Below are positions 31,438 to 41,256 of a stretch of 64,000 nucleotides of DNA, in pieces. The stretch is taken from contig NZ_SWMS01000027.1 in assembly GCF_005146945.1 (NCBI RefSeq), forward strand, positions 28,298-92,297, in the 5' to 3' direction. The number at the start of each line of letters is the position of its first letter. Positions within the stretch are counted from its first letter, which is position 1. The notes below the pieces were generated by a model. The model ran no database searches, was not told where the DNA came from, and worked only from the letters and a program-made list of their open reading frames with translations. The stretch is from Prauserella endophytica. Its GTDB lineage: Bacteria; Actinomycetota; Actinomycetes; Mycobacteriales; Pseudonocardiaceae. The translations under genes and the position numbers were made by a program.

Positions 31438-32481
31438 TCACCTCCGGAAGCGGCTGGTGGGAAGGGGTGGCGGGAGCGGGTCCGGCGCGGCCAGTTCCGC
31501 GGGCGCCTGCTGCGCCTGGGGCGAGGTCGAGGACGGCGCCGCGGTGGGCGGGTCGACGTGGGGCCAGAGCCGCGCGAGCTCGACGAGGCGCAGCCGGCCC
31601 GGCCGTCGTGATGCCGGAGCGGAGATTGGCAACCAGCGCGCCGCTGCGGGGTTGTCCTCGCCGGCCGCGCCTGCGACATCTGCGGCGCTGGTGGCTACGG
31701 GCACGAGCGCTGGTCGGTCCAACTGGGACAGTGCGTCGGCGAGTGCTCGACGGGCGGTGGTTTCGCGGCGGTTGGTGGGCAGCCACACCAGGATGGGTGT
31801 GGTGATTCCTGTTGCGGTGGCGAGCTTTTCGTAGCCGTGCAGCTTGCGGCCGAGCTTGCCGAGGTCCTCGGTGCCGAAGTCGAATTCGAGGAAGAACTCG
31901 ATCTGGTGGCCGTCTTCGCGCCAGCGGCCGTAGGCGTCGGGGCGGACCATGTCGCCGAAGAGCCGGCCGCAGCGCAGTTCGGACCACCACGCGGTCAGGC
32001 GTCCGCGGGCACCGGGCTCCCGGCTCAGTGCGACGAGGCTCGTGAAGAAGCCGTTGACGCCCACGGTGTGCGCGAGGCGCAGGGAGTGGGCGATGCCGAT
32101 GGCGTCTTCGTGGCGATAGCCGAGTTGTTTGGGGTCCAGACCGTCCTCGTAGGCGAGCGCCACGGAGCCGGCGATGTCGAGCACGTAGTGCATCGGGGCG
32201 GTGCCGGAGCTGACGAACGGCTGGAAGCGGTCGACGACGCGCCACTTGAACAGGTCCAGCAGGCGGTGGTTGGCCGCGCGCATGGTCGGGTAGCAGAGCT
32301 CGACGATCTGCTGGGTGGTGAAGACCTTGTGTTCGTTCAGCATCCGGGCCAGCCACCGGTCCCGGAGGGTGAGCCGCCCGGCGAGCTGGGCGTGGTGCTC
32401 CCCGGTGGTGGCCGCCCGTGGTGTGGGGCGCTGGGGCATGTGCCCGCGCAATGCCCTCTGAGGCGTGGGATTCGAGATCAT
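31438..32481 (-). CDS. Replication-relaxation family protein
   Basis: A 347-residue protein with a winged-helix N-terminal segment (DRWLARMLNEHKVFTTQQIV ... HRLLDLFKWRVVDRFQ), followed by a mixed alpha/beta domain containing IEFFLEFDFGTEDLGKLGRK and a Pro/Ala-rich tail. This matches the replication-relaxation (Replic_Relax) family found on actinobacterial plasmids and conjugative elements, proposed to act in plasmid replication or in nicking/relaxation at transfer. No other relaxase (MobA/TraI/TrwC type) is visible in the window, so this is the best candidate for the oriT-handling protein, although its activity is unproven. The gene ends four bases before the start of the hydrolase gene and is coupled to it. 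Confidence 0.8.
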   Translation of the reverse strand: MISNPTPQRALRGHMPQRPTPRAATTGEHHAQLAGRLTLRDRWLARMLNEHKVFTTQQIVELCYPTMRAANHRLLDLFKWRVVDRFQPFVSSGTAPMHYVLDIAGSVALAYEDGLDPKQLGYRHEDAIGIAHSLRLAHTVGVNGFFTSLVALSREPGARGRLTAWWSELRCGRLFGDMVRPDAYGRWREDGHQIEFFLEFDFGTEDLGKLGRKLHGYEKLATATGITTPILVWLPTNRRETTARRALADALSQLDRPALVPVATSAADVAGAAGEDNPAAARWLPISAPASRRPGRLRLVELARLWPHVDPPTAAPSSTSPQAQQAPAELAAPDPLPPPLPTSRFRR

Positions 32482-32609
32482 GGGTAGGCACCTCCCAGGC
32501 GTTGGCCGGAATGGGGGAAGGCGAGGGGCAACGCATTGCGGGCATCACCGGAGCGGACGTGCGCAGTAGGTGAGCCCGCATGCGTTGCGGGAGAACGAGA
32601 TCTGCCGGG

Positions 32610-35153
32610 TCAGGCCGCGCGGCGCGGGTCCACAGTGGGCTGATCGGCGCGGCGCGTTGCGGTATCGGCGTCGGTGACGGGCGGGCGGGTATTGACCCTG
32701 GCTGCTTTGCGGATTGCCTTGGCGCGTCCGGGAATCGCGGGCGGGAGCTTCTCGGTAACCGCGGTGAACGGCGGCGCTTCCTCGCCGCCCAGGACTAGCC
32801 GAGCGGCGACGTGGTACACGCCGAGGTTGGACAGGTCGTGATCAGAAAGCCGCGGCATGGTGTGCCGTGCGAGGCGTTTGGCGTCCTCGGGGCTGGCGTT
32901 GAAGAAGATCTTGCTGCGGGCGTTGGTGCTGATGCCCTCTTCGAGCTCCTTCGGTAGCTGCCCGAGGTACTGGTGCGCCAACGCCATCGAGAGCCGGTAA
33001 CCACGGGCCTCGGCGAGCATGTCCTCCAACGGATAGGCCAAGTTCAAGAAGTTGTGGCACTCGTCCACGTACAGGCCGCAGTCGCGGCGTTGACGCTGCG
33101 GGACGCGAGCTCGGCGAGTCGCGGCCTGCCAGGTGCGCGCCACGACGATGGAGCCGACCAGCCGCGCGGTTTCCATTCCCAGCGCGTCGCGAGCGATGCG
33201 CACCAGGCAGATCCCGCCAGTGTTGAGCACCTCGTCCATGTCCACCGTGGACTGACCACCGGCGATGGCGGCGCGGACGAAGGGACGCAAGAGGAAACCG
33301 CGGACCTTGTTCATCAGCGGCGCGATCACTTGCGCCCGGCTGGCTTCGGACAGGTCGTCGTACCAGGACCAGAAGCCCTTGAGGACCTCGTCGTCGATCT
33401 GGTCGCAGGCTCGTTGCCGGAACGCCGGCACGGTGAGCAGCTTGGGCAGGTCGACCAGGGTCGGCGTGCCGGGCATCGCGGTCAGCGTGAGCAGCCCGGC
33501 GCGGAGGATGTCGTCAGTGCGCGGCCCCCAGGACGAGGCGTAGATCCGGGAGAAGATGCTGACGAGGTTGTCGACCGCGCGGGCCTTGTCAGCACCCTCC
33601 AGGGGGTTGAGCACCGGTGGGCGGGCTCGGGAGTCGGCGTCGAAGAGCACCACTTTCTCGCCGAGTTCCTCGGGCAGGCGCATGAGGATGTCGGAGACGA
33701 GGTCTCCCTTGGGGTCGACCACGACGACGCCGCGGCCGGCCTCGGCGTCGGCCAGGATCATCCGGGCCATCAGCTCGGACTTGCCTGAGCCGGTGGCGCC
33801 GAGGATGTGCAGGTGGTGGCGGGCGTCGGCGACGTGCAGGCCGACCGGGCGGGAGTGCCCGGAGTCCGACAGCCCCAGGGGCTTGATCTGCTCGCCGGTC
33901 GTGGCGATGCCCGGTGGGGGCGGCACAGCTTTCGCGCCGGCCCGCTGCAGGCCGGGTGTGGACTCGTCGATCGGCAGGTGCGCGATCGCGGCCAACTCGG
34001 GGATCGAGAGCAGGTCGCCCTTGCCGAGTCGGCGTTCGGCCAGCACGGCGACCGGATCGCGGCGCAGCCGGACCCGGCGGTAGTAGTTGTGCTCGGAGTA
34101 GGCGGCGAACGCCGAGGCGATCGCGTGCCCGCGGCCCCGCAGCACCTCCCGCACCGCCTGGACCTCGCCCGAGGTGGCGTCCTCGGGCACGGTGGTGGCC
34201 ACGGCATAGCGGATGCGGGTCTCGAACTGGTTCGCCCGTAGCTTCTCCACGACCGCGCGGTCCTGGGCGGCGTACTCCAGGCTGGTCTGCCGATCCAGTC
34301 CCGGTGTCCGCGTGCTGGTCGACGGCTTCGGGGTCTTGCCCGGCGTGATGGCGTCGAGCAGCCGGCCGACCAGGTGGACCGAGCCGCCCGCGTGCACTCG
34401 CCGGGCGGCGCGGCGCGCCTTGGTCACGCGGTGGCCTGCGACGGGGCGGGCGAGGATCTGCACGCAGGCTCGCTCGTGCGGGCCCAGCCCGACCGGTGCG
34501 CCGAGCATCGCCCGGATCGGGTCGGCTGGGTGCTCGGTGCGGATCGGCAGGGCTTCCGAGCGCGCCAGCCGCAGCTCGCCGCCGACCGCTTCGACGCGCC
34601 GGCCCGCTGCCGCCGTGGTCGGGATCGGGGGCTTGGCGGGGGTGGTGCGGGTGTGCGCGCCGGGCCAGGCGGCCTCGATCGCGCGCTCGACCATGCCGGG
34701 CGGCACCAGGCCGGGCACCCACAGGCGGATCTGCACGCCGTCGTCGGTGAACGTCAGCTCGAAGGCCAGGTGCGGCTGTCCGCCGAAGCGGCGCAGCCAT
34801 CCGGGTCGCAGGAGGCCGACGAGGTTGGACCACACGGTGATCGCGCCCGTGGGGTCGACCATGGGCGGCGCGAGCACGGTGACCGCGCGGGCGTCGGTCA
34901 TCAGGCGCTGGTGGTAGCGGCGGCGCCACCGGCGCCGCGCGATGACCGCTGCGGTGACGACGACCGCGAGCACCGGCCCGACGATCGGGCCCCACATGAG
35001 GGCGAGATCGCGCAGGTGCGCCAGCACGTTCTGGAACGCGCCGAGCGGGTCACGCAGGTAGTCGCCGACCGGTGAGGCGAGGACCTCCGCGGCCTGCTCG
35101 ACCCGCGGAGGGACCAGGGTGGACAGGGGTGTGGTGGTGATTGGCCAGGACAT
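32610..35153 (-). CDS. VirD4/TraG-like T4SS coupling ATPase
   Basis: An 847-residue membrane protein: membrane segment near residues 48-70 (LALMWGPIVGPVLAVVVTAA), a long middle region, then the motor domain with Walker A LGATGSGKSELMARMIL near residue 450, VVVDPKGDLVSDIL, Walker B GLYVDECHNFL near residue 695 and ALAHQYLGQLP. Coupling proteins bring DNA to the T4SS channel and pump it. GGGGAGG lies just before the ATG (complement of 35151-35153). The frame continues upstream to 35504 but that part overlaps the GP88-like gene and is a shadow. The long N-terminal region before the motor domain is typical of the actinobacterial members. Confidence 0.9.
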   Translation of the reverse strand: MSWPITTTPLSTLVPPRVEQAAEVLASPVGDYLRDPLGAFQNVLAHLRDLALMWGPIVGPVLAVVVTAAVIARRRWRRRYHQRLMTDARAVTVLAPPMVDPTGAITVWSNLVGLLRPGWLRRFGGQPHLAFELTFTDDGVQIRLWVPGLVPPGMVERAIEAAWPGAHTRTTPAKPPIPTTAAAGRRVEAVGGELRLARSEALPIRTEHPADPIRAMLGAPVGLGPHERACVQILARPVAGHRVTKARRAARRVHAGGSVHLVGRLLDAITPGKTPKPSTSTRTPGLDRQTSLEYAAQDRAVVEKLRANQFETRIRYAVATTVPEDATSGEVQAVREVLRGRGHAIASAFAAYSEHNYYRRVRLRRDPVAVLAERRLGKGDLLSIPELAAIAHLPIDESTPGLQRAGAKAVPPPPGIATTGEQIKPLGLSDSGHSRPVGLHVADARHHLHILGATGSGKSELMARMILADAEAGRGVVVVDPKGDLVSDILMRLPEELGEKVVLFDADSRARPPVLNPLEGADKARAVDNLVSIFSRIYASSWGPRTDDILRAGLLTLTAMPGTPTLVDLPKLLTVPAFRQRACDQIDDEVLKGFWSWYDDLSEASRAQVIAPLMNKVRGFLLRPFVRAAIAGGQSTVDMDEVLNTGGICLVRIARDALGMETARLVGSIVVARTWQAATRRARVPQRQRRDCGLYVDECHNFLNLAYPLEDMLAEARGYRLSMALAHQYLGQLPKELEEGISTNARSKIFFNASPEDAKRLARHTMPRLSDHDLSNLGVYHVAARLVLGGEEAPPFTAVTEKLPPAIPGRAKAIRKAARVNTRPPVTDADTATRRADQPTVDPRRAA

Positions 35154-35202
35154 CGGGGACCTCCCCACGCAAAGCGGTCGACGGGACGGGCGCGAGCTGC
35201 GG

Positions 35203-36048
35203 TCAGGCCGCCCGTGGCTGGTCGCCCGGCATCGAGCTGGGCTCGGCCGTGGGCGGCTGGCTGTGGTCGGAGCGGGTGTTGTCGACGACGAGCCGCAGGT
35301 GCCGGCGGCCTCGGCGGGCGGCGCGGTCGGCGTCGACCTCGGCTTGCCACTCGGAGAACCGGCGCCCGGCCAGCCGCTTGAGATAGGTGGGAATGCGGTT
35401 GGCCGGCACACCGACCAGCCGCGGGCCCAGGACCGCGAGCAGGTCGCTGGCTTCCTGCGAGGCCCAGCCCGCCTCGGTGATCGCGGACTCGTCGGGAAAC
35501 ACATCCGCGACCCGATCGACGGCAGGATTCAGCGCGGCATCCTGTGTCCCGCCATACGAGTAGACCCACAGAAAATTCGGCGGCGGGTCAGGCTCGACCA
35601 GCGTCCGGAATCGGGACACCTCTTTGGTGTAGGCGTAGAAATTCGTGTCGGATCGAGCTCGGCAGATATCCAGCCAAGCCTGAAGATAGGAGTCGGAAAA
35701 GAAATCGCCGCTGTCGTGAATTCTGATCCACGCGCCGCGGAACTTCGCCGCGCCGAGTTCGGCGACCATCGCGGCCTGCCAGCCGGCCAGGTCGTCGAGA
35801 ACGTAGGCGAGGTTCGCCTGATGCTTGGCACGGACGACCGGCCAGGTGTAGGTGCCGTGCCGCGCGTAGCACGCCTGAGCGCAGATTCCAGCGCTGGGAC
35901 AGGTGTTGTAGGTACGACCATCGGGCAGTCGCCCGGCCCAGGCCGGCAGCGACCAGTTCCACACGCCGATCTGGCGCATCTCGCTGTTTTGCGTCAGGAG
36001 CCGAGCGGGCCGGCGGACTGTGGCGGAAATGGGCAGTGACGTAGACAT
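35203..36048 (-). CDS. GP88-family-like Cys-motif protein inside the T4SS operon
   Basis: A 281-residue protein with the motif NTCPSAGICAQACYARHGTY near residue 50, followed by VVRAKHQANLAYVLDD, RIHDSGDFFSDSYLQAWLDI and FYAYTKEVSRF. This combination is that of the gene-88 protein family of mycobacteriophages and plasmids. Three closely spaced Cys could bind a metal centre; the HDSGDFF block looks like an active site. The enzymatic role is not known. It lies between VirB4 and the coupling protein, in the same direction with gaps of about 50 bases, so it is probably co-expressed with the transfer genes, which is unusual for a non-structural enzyme. Confidence 0.65.
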   Translation of the reverse strand: MSTSLPISATVRRPARLLTQNSEMRQIGVWNWSLPAWAGRLPDGRTYNTCPSAGICAQACYARHGTYTWPVVRAKHQANLAYVLDDLAGWQAAMVAELGAAKFRGAWIRIHDSGDFFSDSYLQAWLDICRARSDTNFYAYTKEVSRFRTLVEPDPPPNFLWVYSYGGTQDAALNPAVDRVADVFPDESAITEAGWASQEASDLLAVLGPRLVGVPANRIPTYLKRLAGRRFSEWQAEVDADRAARRGRRHLRLVVDNTRSDHSQPPTAEPSSMPGDQPRAA

Positions 36049-36104
36049 GGGTATCCCCTAGGTGCGATTCGATGTGAACGGATTAGCGCTTGCGAGCGAG
36101 GCGG

Positions 36105-38015
36105 TCAGGCGGCGTCGAGTTCGATTTGCGACGCGTCGCCGTCGTCGAACGAGTCCGCGATTCCTGCGGTATCGTCTGCGCCGAGTTCGACGAAGGAGTT
36201 CTCGATTCCCGACGAGGTGTCGGAATATCCGGCGATTTCCGCGGGGTTGGATGTGACCAATTCGTGCTCGACCGGCGAGGCGATGGACTGGAACGCCACA
36301 CGCTGCGTCCCGGTGCTGAGCAGACCTTGGCCGCGGTCGGCGGAGAGCAGGAACTGGCGCTCGCCGAGCGAGAGGTCGAAGGTGCGGGTGATCTCGTCGA
36401 TCGCCTGGGAGGCTTGCCGCAGCAGGATCTGCGTCGCTGCGTTCGCCACGACGGCTTTGCCGAGGTCCGAACCCAGCACGTCCGCGGTGTCCTGGGTGGC
36501 GACCGTGAGGCCCGCCCACTGCTTGCGGCTTGCCTTGGCCATCCGGAACAGGAACTCGGCACCGGCGGGCTCCTTCATCAGCAGCCACGCCTCGTCGACC
36601 ACGACCAGCCGGGGTTTGCGGATGGCCGGGTTGGAGACCTGCCGCCACACCGCATCGAGGGTGAGCAGCGTGCCGATGGGCTTGAGTTCGTCGGCGAGAT
36701 CGCGGAGCGAGAACACCACCAGGTGCCCTTCGGGGCGGGTCGAGGTCGGGCCGGAGAACAGCCCGGAGAACGCGCCGGTGACGTACGGGTGCAGCCGCGC
36801 CGCGAGCTCCACCCCGGCGGGATCACCGGCGTCGGCGAGGACCTCGGCGAGGTCGGCCAGCAGTGGCGCCGGGCGGGTCCAGGTCCGCGGATCCGAGGTG
36901 ATCCCCACGCGCTGATAGGTCGCGGTGATCGCCCGGTCCAGCGCCGCCCGTTCGGTCGCTTCGAGCTCGCTGCCCAGCAGCACCGAGATCACGGTGTGCA
37001 GGAACAGCGACCGGCGGATCAGCGCGTCGCGCGGCGCGGTGCGGCGCCCGTCCGGGCGGGTGTGGATCGGCAGGTCCATCGGGTTGAGGCGGACCTGCTC
37101 GGCGCCGAGGTGCACGTACGTCCCGCCGACCGCGGCGGCCAGCCGGGCGTATTCGTCCTCGGGGTCGATGACGTGGATCTCGATCCCGCGGTACAGCGAC
37201 CGCAGCAACTCCAGCTTCACCAAGTAGCTCTTGCCCGCGCCGGAACGGCCGAGGATCACGCTGTTGTGGTTGTCCAGGGCGAACCTGTCGTGATGGACGA
37301 GCCCCTGGCTTCCGACGTTGAAGCCGTAGAGCACACCGCTCGGGGCACCGACCGAGGTCGGGTCCGGCGGCGGCAGGTCAGGTGAGGTGAACGGGAACGC
37401 CGCGGACAGCGCCGAGGTGTCGAACGTCCTCCGCATGCCCACGAGATCGAGGCCCATGGGCAGGCTGGTGATCCAGCCCTGCAGGCTGCGGTACGTGGTG
37501 GGTTTGCAGTCCAGCAGCAGCGACGCCGCCAGCGACCGGATCGCGGCGACCTCATCGCCGAGGGCTTCCTCGGTGGGGGCGTGCACGGTCAGGTACAGCC
37601 CGAGCCGGTAGAGCTTGCCCTCGCCGCGAGCGACTCGGGCGGACAGGTCGTAGGCGTCCTCTGTGGCGGCTTCGACGTGCGGGTCGATCAGCCGTCCCTT
37701 CTCGCTGGTGTGCCGCCGGCCGGACTCCAGTTTCGACAGCTGTTTCTTGAGCCTGTTCGCGGCGGTAACCGGGTCGATCGGCTCGATGTGCAGCGAGACG
37801 TCGACGCGTCCGGGGTAGGTCAGCAACGGCTGCAACCAACCGGGGTGCACCTCGCGCGGGTAGCCGACGACGGCGAAGCTGGCGACCCATTCGCCGCCGA
37901 CTTCCAGCGCGCGGGGGCGCACGGAGATGGCGTCCGGGGTGAACGCGCTGGCCCGCCCGAGCGGCGGCTGCACGGCCTGGGCCTTCCGGCCGCGGCGCTT
38001 GGCTGTGGTCTTCAT
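36105..38015 (-). CDS. VirB4-family T4SS ATPase
   Basis: A 636-residue protein. Walker A is ILGRSGAGKSYLVKLELL near residue 258, followed by IEIHVIDPEDEYARLA; Walker B is RLVVVDEAWLLMKEP near residue 472, and WAGLTVATQDTADVLGSDLG follows. The N-terminal 230 residues are the CagE/VirB4 N-domain. VirB4 powers assembly of the channel and substrate transfer at the inner membrane. The start overlaps the stop of the PrgI gene by four bases, so both are translated together. The acidic C-terminal 60 residues are a feature of this subgroup. Confidence 0.92.
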   Translation of the reverse strand: MKTTAKRRGRKAQAVQPPLGRASAFTPDAISVRPRALEVGGEWVASFAVVGYPREVHPGWLQPLLTYPGRVDVSLHIEPIDPVTAANRLKKQLSKLESGRRHTSEKGRLIDPHVEAATEDAYDLSARVARGEGKLYRLGLYLTVHAPTEEALGDEVAAIRSLAASLLLDCKPTTYRSLQGWITSLPMGLDLVGMRRTFDTSALSAAFPFTSPDLPPPDPTSVGAPSGVLYGFNVGSQGLVHHDRFALDNHNSVILGRSGAGKSYLVKLELLRSLYRGIEIHVIDPEDEYARLAAAVGGTYVHLGAEQVRLNPMDLPIHTRPDGRRTAPRDALIRRSLFLHTVISVLLGSELEATERAALDRAITATYQRVGITSDPRTWTRPAPLLADLAEVLADAGDPAGVELAARLHPYVTGAFSGLFSGPTSTRPEGHLVVFSLRDLADELKPIGTLLTLDAVWRQVSNPAIRKPRLVVVDEAWLLMKEPAGAEFLFRMAKASRKQWAGLTVATQDTADVLGSDLGKAVVANAATQILLRQASQAIDEITRTFDLSLGERQFLLSADRGQGLLSTGTQRVAFQSIASPVEHELVTSNPAEIAGYSDTSSGIENSFVELGADDTAGIADSFDDGDASQIELDAA

Positions 38016-39262
38016 CGGCGGTACCTCCCCGCGGAGTTGGCGTAGTCGTCGGGGTCCTCGGCGGTGTCGTCGAAGCCGTCGTCAGGGCCGTCGTCCCAGG
38101 CGTCCTCGGCCTCGCCGAACTCGCCGTCGGCGGGGAACGCTGCGCGGCCGAACGCACCTGCGTCCCAGCCCTCGTCCGGGGCGGTCGTGATGACCTCGTC
38201 CGAGCCGGCGAGACCGGAGTTCGGCGGGATCACGCTGTCGGGATTGCAGGCCGCGGCGAGCACCGCGGTGGCCTGTCCGGCGTCCAGCGGGGTGACCACG
38301 ATCCCCGACGGAGACAGCAGCTCGACCGCCTCACCGAGCCGGCGGACCAGCCGGGCCTCAGCGGCCCGGCGGGTGGCGTCGTCGACCAAGGCGGCCTGCT
38401 TGGCAGCCCGACGTTTCGCCGTCAACGCGGCCAGCGGTGAGGCGCCGCCGAGCCCGTCGGTCGGCCCCGTGGTCAGCAGCGGCTCACGCAGGATCAGCAG
38501 CACCTGACGGCGCAACAGATCGGTGGCGCGGCCGAGCTGGTCGAGGTACTCGGCGTGCTCGCGCGCCGCCCGTTCCAGCGCCGGGTGCGGCAGACCGCCG
38601 GCCTGTTCGCGGAGCTCAGCGATCTGCCCGGACAGGTCCAGCCGCTCCGCCCGCACCAGCACCTGCACCGGTGCCGTCAAGCTGTGCAGGTAGCGCCCGA
38701 AGGAGGCGACGAGGGACTCCTGCTCGCCCGGAGTGCGCAACCCGAAGTTGATCGTGGAGCAGACCGCGACCACGGCGACGCCGTCCTTACCGAGGTCGAT
38801 GACACCGGTGTCGGTGACCGCTTCGGCGGGCAGCCGCAGCGCGGCCGGCGAGACCGCCGACGCCGCAGCATCCGCGCCGCCGCCCGCGCCGTCCTTCCGC
38901 TTGGCGCGGCCCTTGCTGCTGGAGTTCGCGACCTGGCTGCCCAGCCACTCGGGGACGGGCCGGATACCTTCCGGCGCGGCCACCCGGTGCTGCGGGCTCA
39001 ACCGCTGCCGCAGCGCCGCCAGCACCAACCGGTCGAGGGGAATGCCGTCGCGCTGACCCAGCGCGAGGAACGCGGCGGTCACCCCGATCGGGATGGCGAC
39101 GATCAGGAACGCCACCAGCGGCACGAACTCGCGGGTGATCGTGTACGCCCCGTACAGCACGATCCCGGTGACGGCGAGGATGAGCAGCTGCCGCGCGGTC
39201 AGCGGGCCGATCACCCGGTCCTCGCGATCGACGTCAGCGGGAATCCTTACCGGCTGACTCAT
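38012..39262 (-). CDS. PrgI/VirB3-like membrane protein with large cytoplasmic domain
   Basis: A 416-residue protein. The first 75 residues (VIGPLTARQLLILAVTGIVL, then REFVPLVAFLIVAIPIGVTA) are the two-helix PrgI/VirB3 unit of Gram-positive T4SS. Residues about 130-400 add a soluble domain that resembles the SCO6880/VirB4 N-terminal type (TGVIDLGKDGVAVVAVCSTI, RYLHSLTAPVQVLVRAERLD), and the tail is acidic. VirB3 and VirB4 interact directly and are often fused; here the VirB4-like N-domain appears shared. Coupled by four-base overlaps to both neighbours. Confidence 0.85.
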   Translation of the reverse strand: MSQPVRIPADVDREDRVIGPLTARQLLILAVTGIVLYGAYTITREFVPLVAFLIVAIPIGVTAAFLALGQRDGIPLDRLVLAALRQRLSPQHRVAAPEGIRPVPEWLGSQVANSSSKGRAKRKDGAGGGADAAASAVSPAALRLPAEAVTDTGVIDLGKDGVAVVAVCSTINFGLRTPGEQESLVASFGRYLHSLTAPVQVLVRAERLDLSGQIAELREQAGGLPHPALERAAREHAEYLDQLGRATDLLRRQVLLILREPLLTTGPTDGLGGASPLAALTAKRRAAKQAALVDDATRRAAEARLVRRLGEAVELLSPSGIVVTPLDAGQATAVLAAACNPDSVIPPNSGLAGSDEVITTAPDEGWDAGAFGRAAFPADGEFGEAEDAWDDGPDDGFDDTAEDPDDYANSAGRYRR

Positions 39263-41253
39263 TTCCCTTCACCTCCTGGAGCAGGTTTCGGCGCACGGAA
39301 CACCGGCGGCGGAACGGACTGGGTGCGCCGGTAGGCGTCACCGATACGCGGCTCGGGCTGCGGCTGCCGGAACACCGGCGCGGCAGGCGCGGACGCCGAC
39401 CTGGGTGGCGACGACGGCTGCGGCGCGGGCGGCGTCGCGGGCCGGAACTGCAACTGCGGCGGCACCGACGCCGTGCGGATCGGACGAGCTGGCGGCGGGG
39501 TGGCACCGCGTCGACGCGGCCCTCCAGCGGCTTGGAACTGGGGTGCCGATCCCGGACGCGGCCCCCGCCGCGGCGATGAGATCGTCGGCGTGGCGGGCGT
39601 GGGTGCAGAACTGAACTCAGGAGGCATGGCTGGTCCCTGGTTCGCCGGAGTGACGGCGGGGTCGTGGGTGGTGTCTTGGGGTGAGGGCTGCAAGAACTGC
39701 GGCGCCTGCGAGGGCAGCCGCGACCGACGAGCCGCGCGAGCACGCTCGGCGTCATGAGCCGCCTTGAGCCGCTTGTTGACCATCTCCGGGGTCGGCGCGA
39801 GGCGCGGCTGCGCGGGCCACGGCGGGTCCGCCGACCCGCCACCGCGGCCACCTCCGCCGCCTCCACCTCCGCCGCCGCTCTTCGCGCCGACAGCGCAGCC
39901 GACCTTGCCGAGCGCGCCGGTCTTCCCGGCGACCATGCCGAAGGTCTTCGCCGCGATGTAGGCGCGAGCCAAGCCACCGAGGAACGAGCGACCCGAGCTG
40001 ACCTTGACCGCCTTCAACAGCCAGAACGGGATCTTGAACAGGATGAAGAACAAGGCGATCGCGGCCACCAGCGTGCCGAGCGCGGACAGCGTCGAACCGA
40101 ACAGATTCACGCCACCGGACAAGAACGTGCGCACCGCGGTGATCAGCACCAGCGCCTGAGCGACCTGGATCGACAGCGTCGCGGTGAGCGCCTTCCACCA
40201 CCAGCGAGCCAGCGGGTCGGTGTGCGGCAGCGCATGGAACATCAGGAACAAAGGGCCCGAGATGATCAAGACGAGGGTGATGACGATCCGGACCACGTAG
40301 ACGACCAGCAGGCCCAGGCCGACCACGACGAGCACCAGGCCGACCAGGATGATGAACAGTCCGCCGGTCTGGATGCCGGCGACGGCGTCCTTGAGGGTGT
40401 TGCCCAGCGAGGGCGCGTTGACCCCGTCGCCGAGGATCCCCAGGGTCAGGCCGTTGGCCAGTCGGATGAGCTTGTCGGTGAAGAACAAGCTCAGCGCCGA
40501 GGCCATGAACGCGATCGGGATCCGCGGCCCGATCTCCTTGATCGAGTAGCGCGCCTGGACGCTCTCGTGGCCCATCACGACGATGCCGCCGAGGAGGATG
40601 AGCAGGCCGTAGGCGGCGACCACGAGCTCCCACGAGTTGTTCCACAACTCGCCGATGCCGGGCAGGTCGCTGATCGTCGGCGTGGACAACGCGGTGTGCC
40701 CGATCAGCTCCAGGATCGGCGAGAGCGCGGCGTCGACGATGCTGCGGAACGCGCCGTTGATGGCCTCGGTGATGCAGGCGCCGATGTCGGTGATCCCGCA
40801 GTCCGAGTCGCCCTCGCCGCTGCCCGTGCCGGGCTGCTGCGGACCAGTGCTCGGTGGTGGCGTGGTCGGCTGCGGGATGCAGTCCTCACCCGTGCACGGC
40901 TGGCTCGGCGTTGTCGTGGGCTGGCCGGGCGTGGTCGGTGCCGGGAACGTCGGCTGCGTCGGCGTGAGGGCCGGCGCGCAGGGGATCGGCCGCGGCTCGG
41001 GCCCCGAGCAAGGGTCGGGGTTCGGCGTGGTCGGCTGCGCCGAAGCGCTGACCGCGAGGACGCCGACCAGGAGCACGACGAGGCTCAGCGCCAGCATCCA
41101 GCCCGCGCGCCAGCGCCGCGGCCGACCAGCCGGCGGCCGGTCGGCGCTGGCGTCGCAGACCGGGGAGAGCATCGCTCGGTCCGCGGCGGCAGCGGTCACG
41201 ACCGAGCCGCCGGACCGGCGGTACGGGCGAACCGTGGGCGGGGTGCCGGCCAT
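39259..41253 (-). CDS. VirB6/TrbL-like polytopic channel protein
   Basis: A 664-residue protein with a signal or anchor segment around residues 50-70 (MLALSLVVLLVGVLAVSASA), a Pro/Thr-rich outer linker with several Cys, six or so membrane segments between about 190 and 440, a Gly-rich stretch and a long Pro-rich cytoplasmic tail. This is the pattern of VirB6/TrbL proteins that line the inner part of the T4SS channel. It begins three bases after the pilin-like gene and overlaps the PrgI gene by four. The repetitive tail is probably disordered. Family call is from topology and position, not a motif. Confidence 0.75.
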   Translation of the reverse strand: MAGTPPTVRPYRRSGGSVVTAAAADRAMLSPVCDASADRPPAGRPRRWRAGWMLALSLVVLLVGVLAVSASAQPTTPNPDPCSGPEPRPIPCAPALTPTQPTFPAPTTPGQPTTTPSQPCTGEDCIPQPTTPPPSTGPQQPGTGSGEGDSDCGITDIGACITEAINGAFRSIVDAALSPILELIGHTALSTPTISDLPGIGELWNNSWELVVAAYGLLILLGGIVVMGHESVQARYSIKEIGPRIPIAFMASALSLFFTDKLIRLANGLTLGILGDGVNAPSLGNTLKDAVAGIQTGGLFIILVGLVLVVVGLGLLVVYVVRIVITLVLIISGPLFLMFHALPHTDPLARWWWKALTATLSIQVAQALVLITAVRTFLSGGVNLFGSTLSALGTLVAAIALFFILFKIPFWLLKAVKVSSGRSFLGGLARAYIAAKTFGMVAGKTGALGKVGCAVGAKSGGGGGGGGGGRGGGSADPPWPAQPRLAPTPEMVNKRLKAAHDAERARAARRSRLPSQAPQFLQPSPQDTTHDPAVTPANQGPAMPPEFSSAPTPATPTISSPRRGPRPGSAPQFQAAGGPRRRGATPPPARPIRTASVPPQLQFRPATPPAPQPSSPPRSASAPAAPVFRQPQPEPRIGDAYRRTQSVPPPVFRAPKPAPGGEGK

Positions 41254-41256
41254 CGG

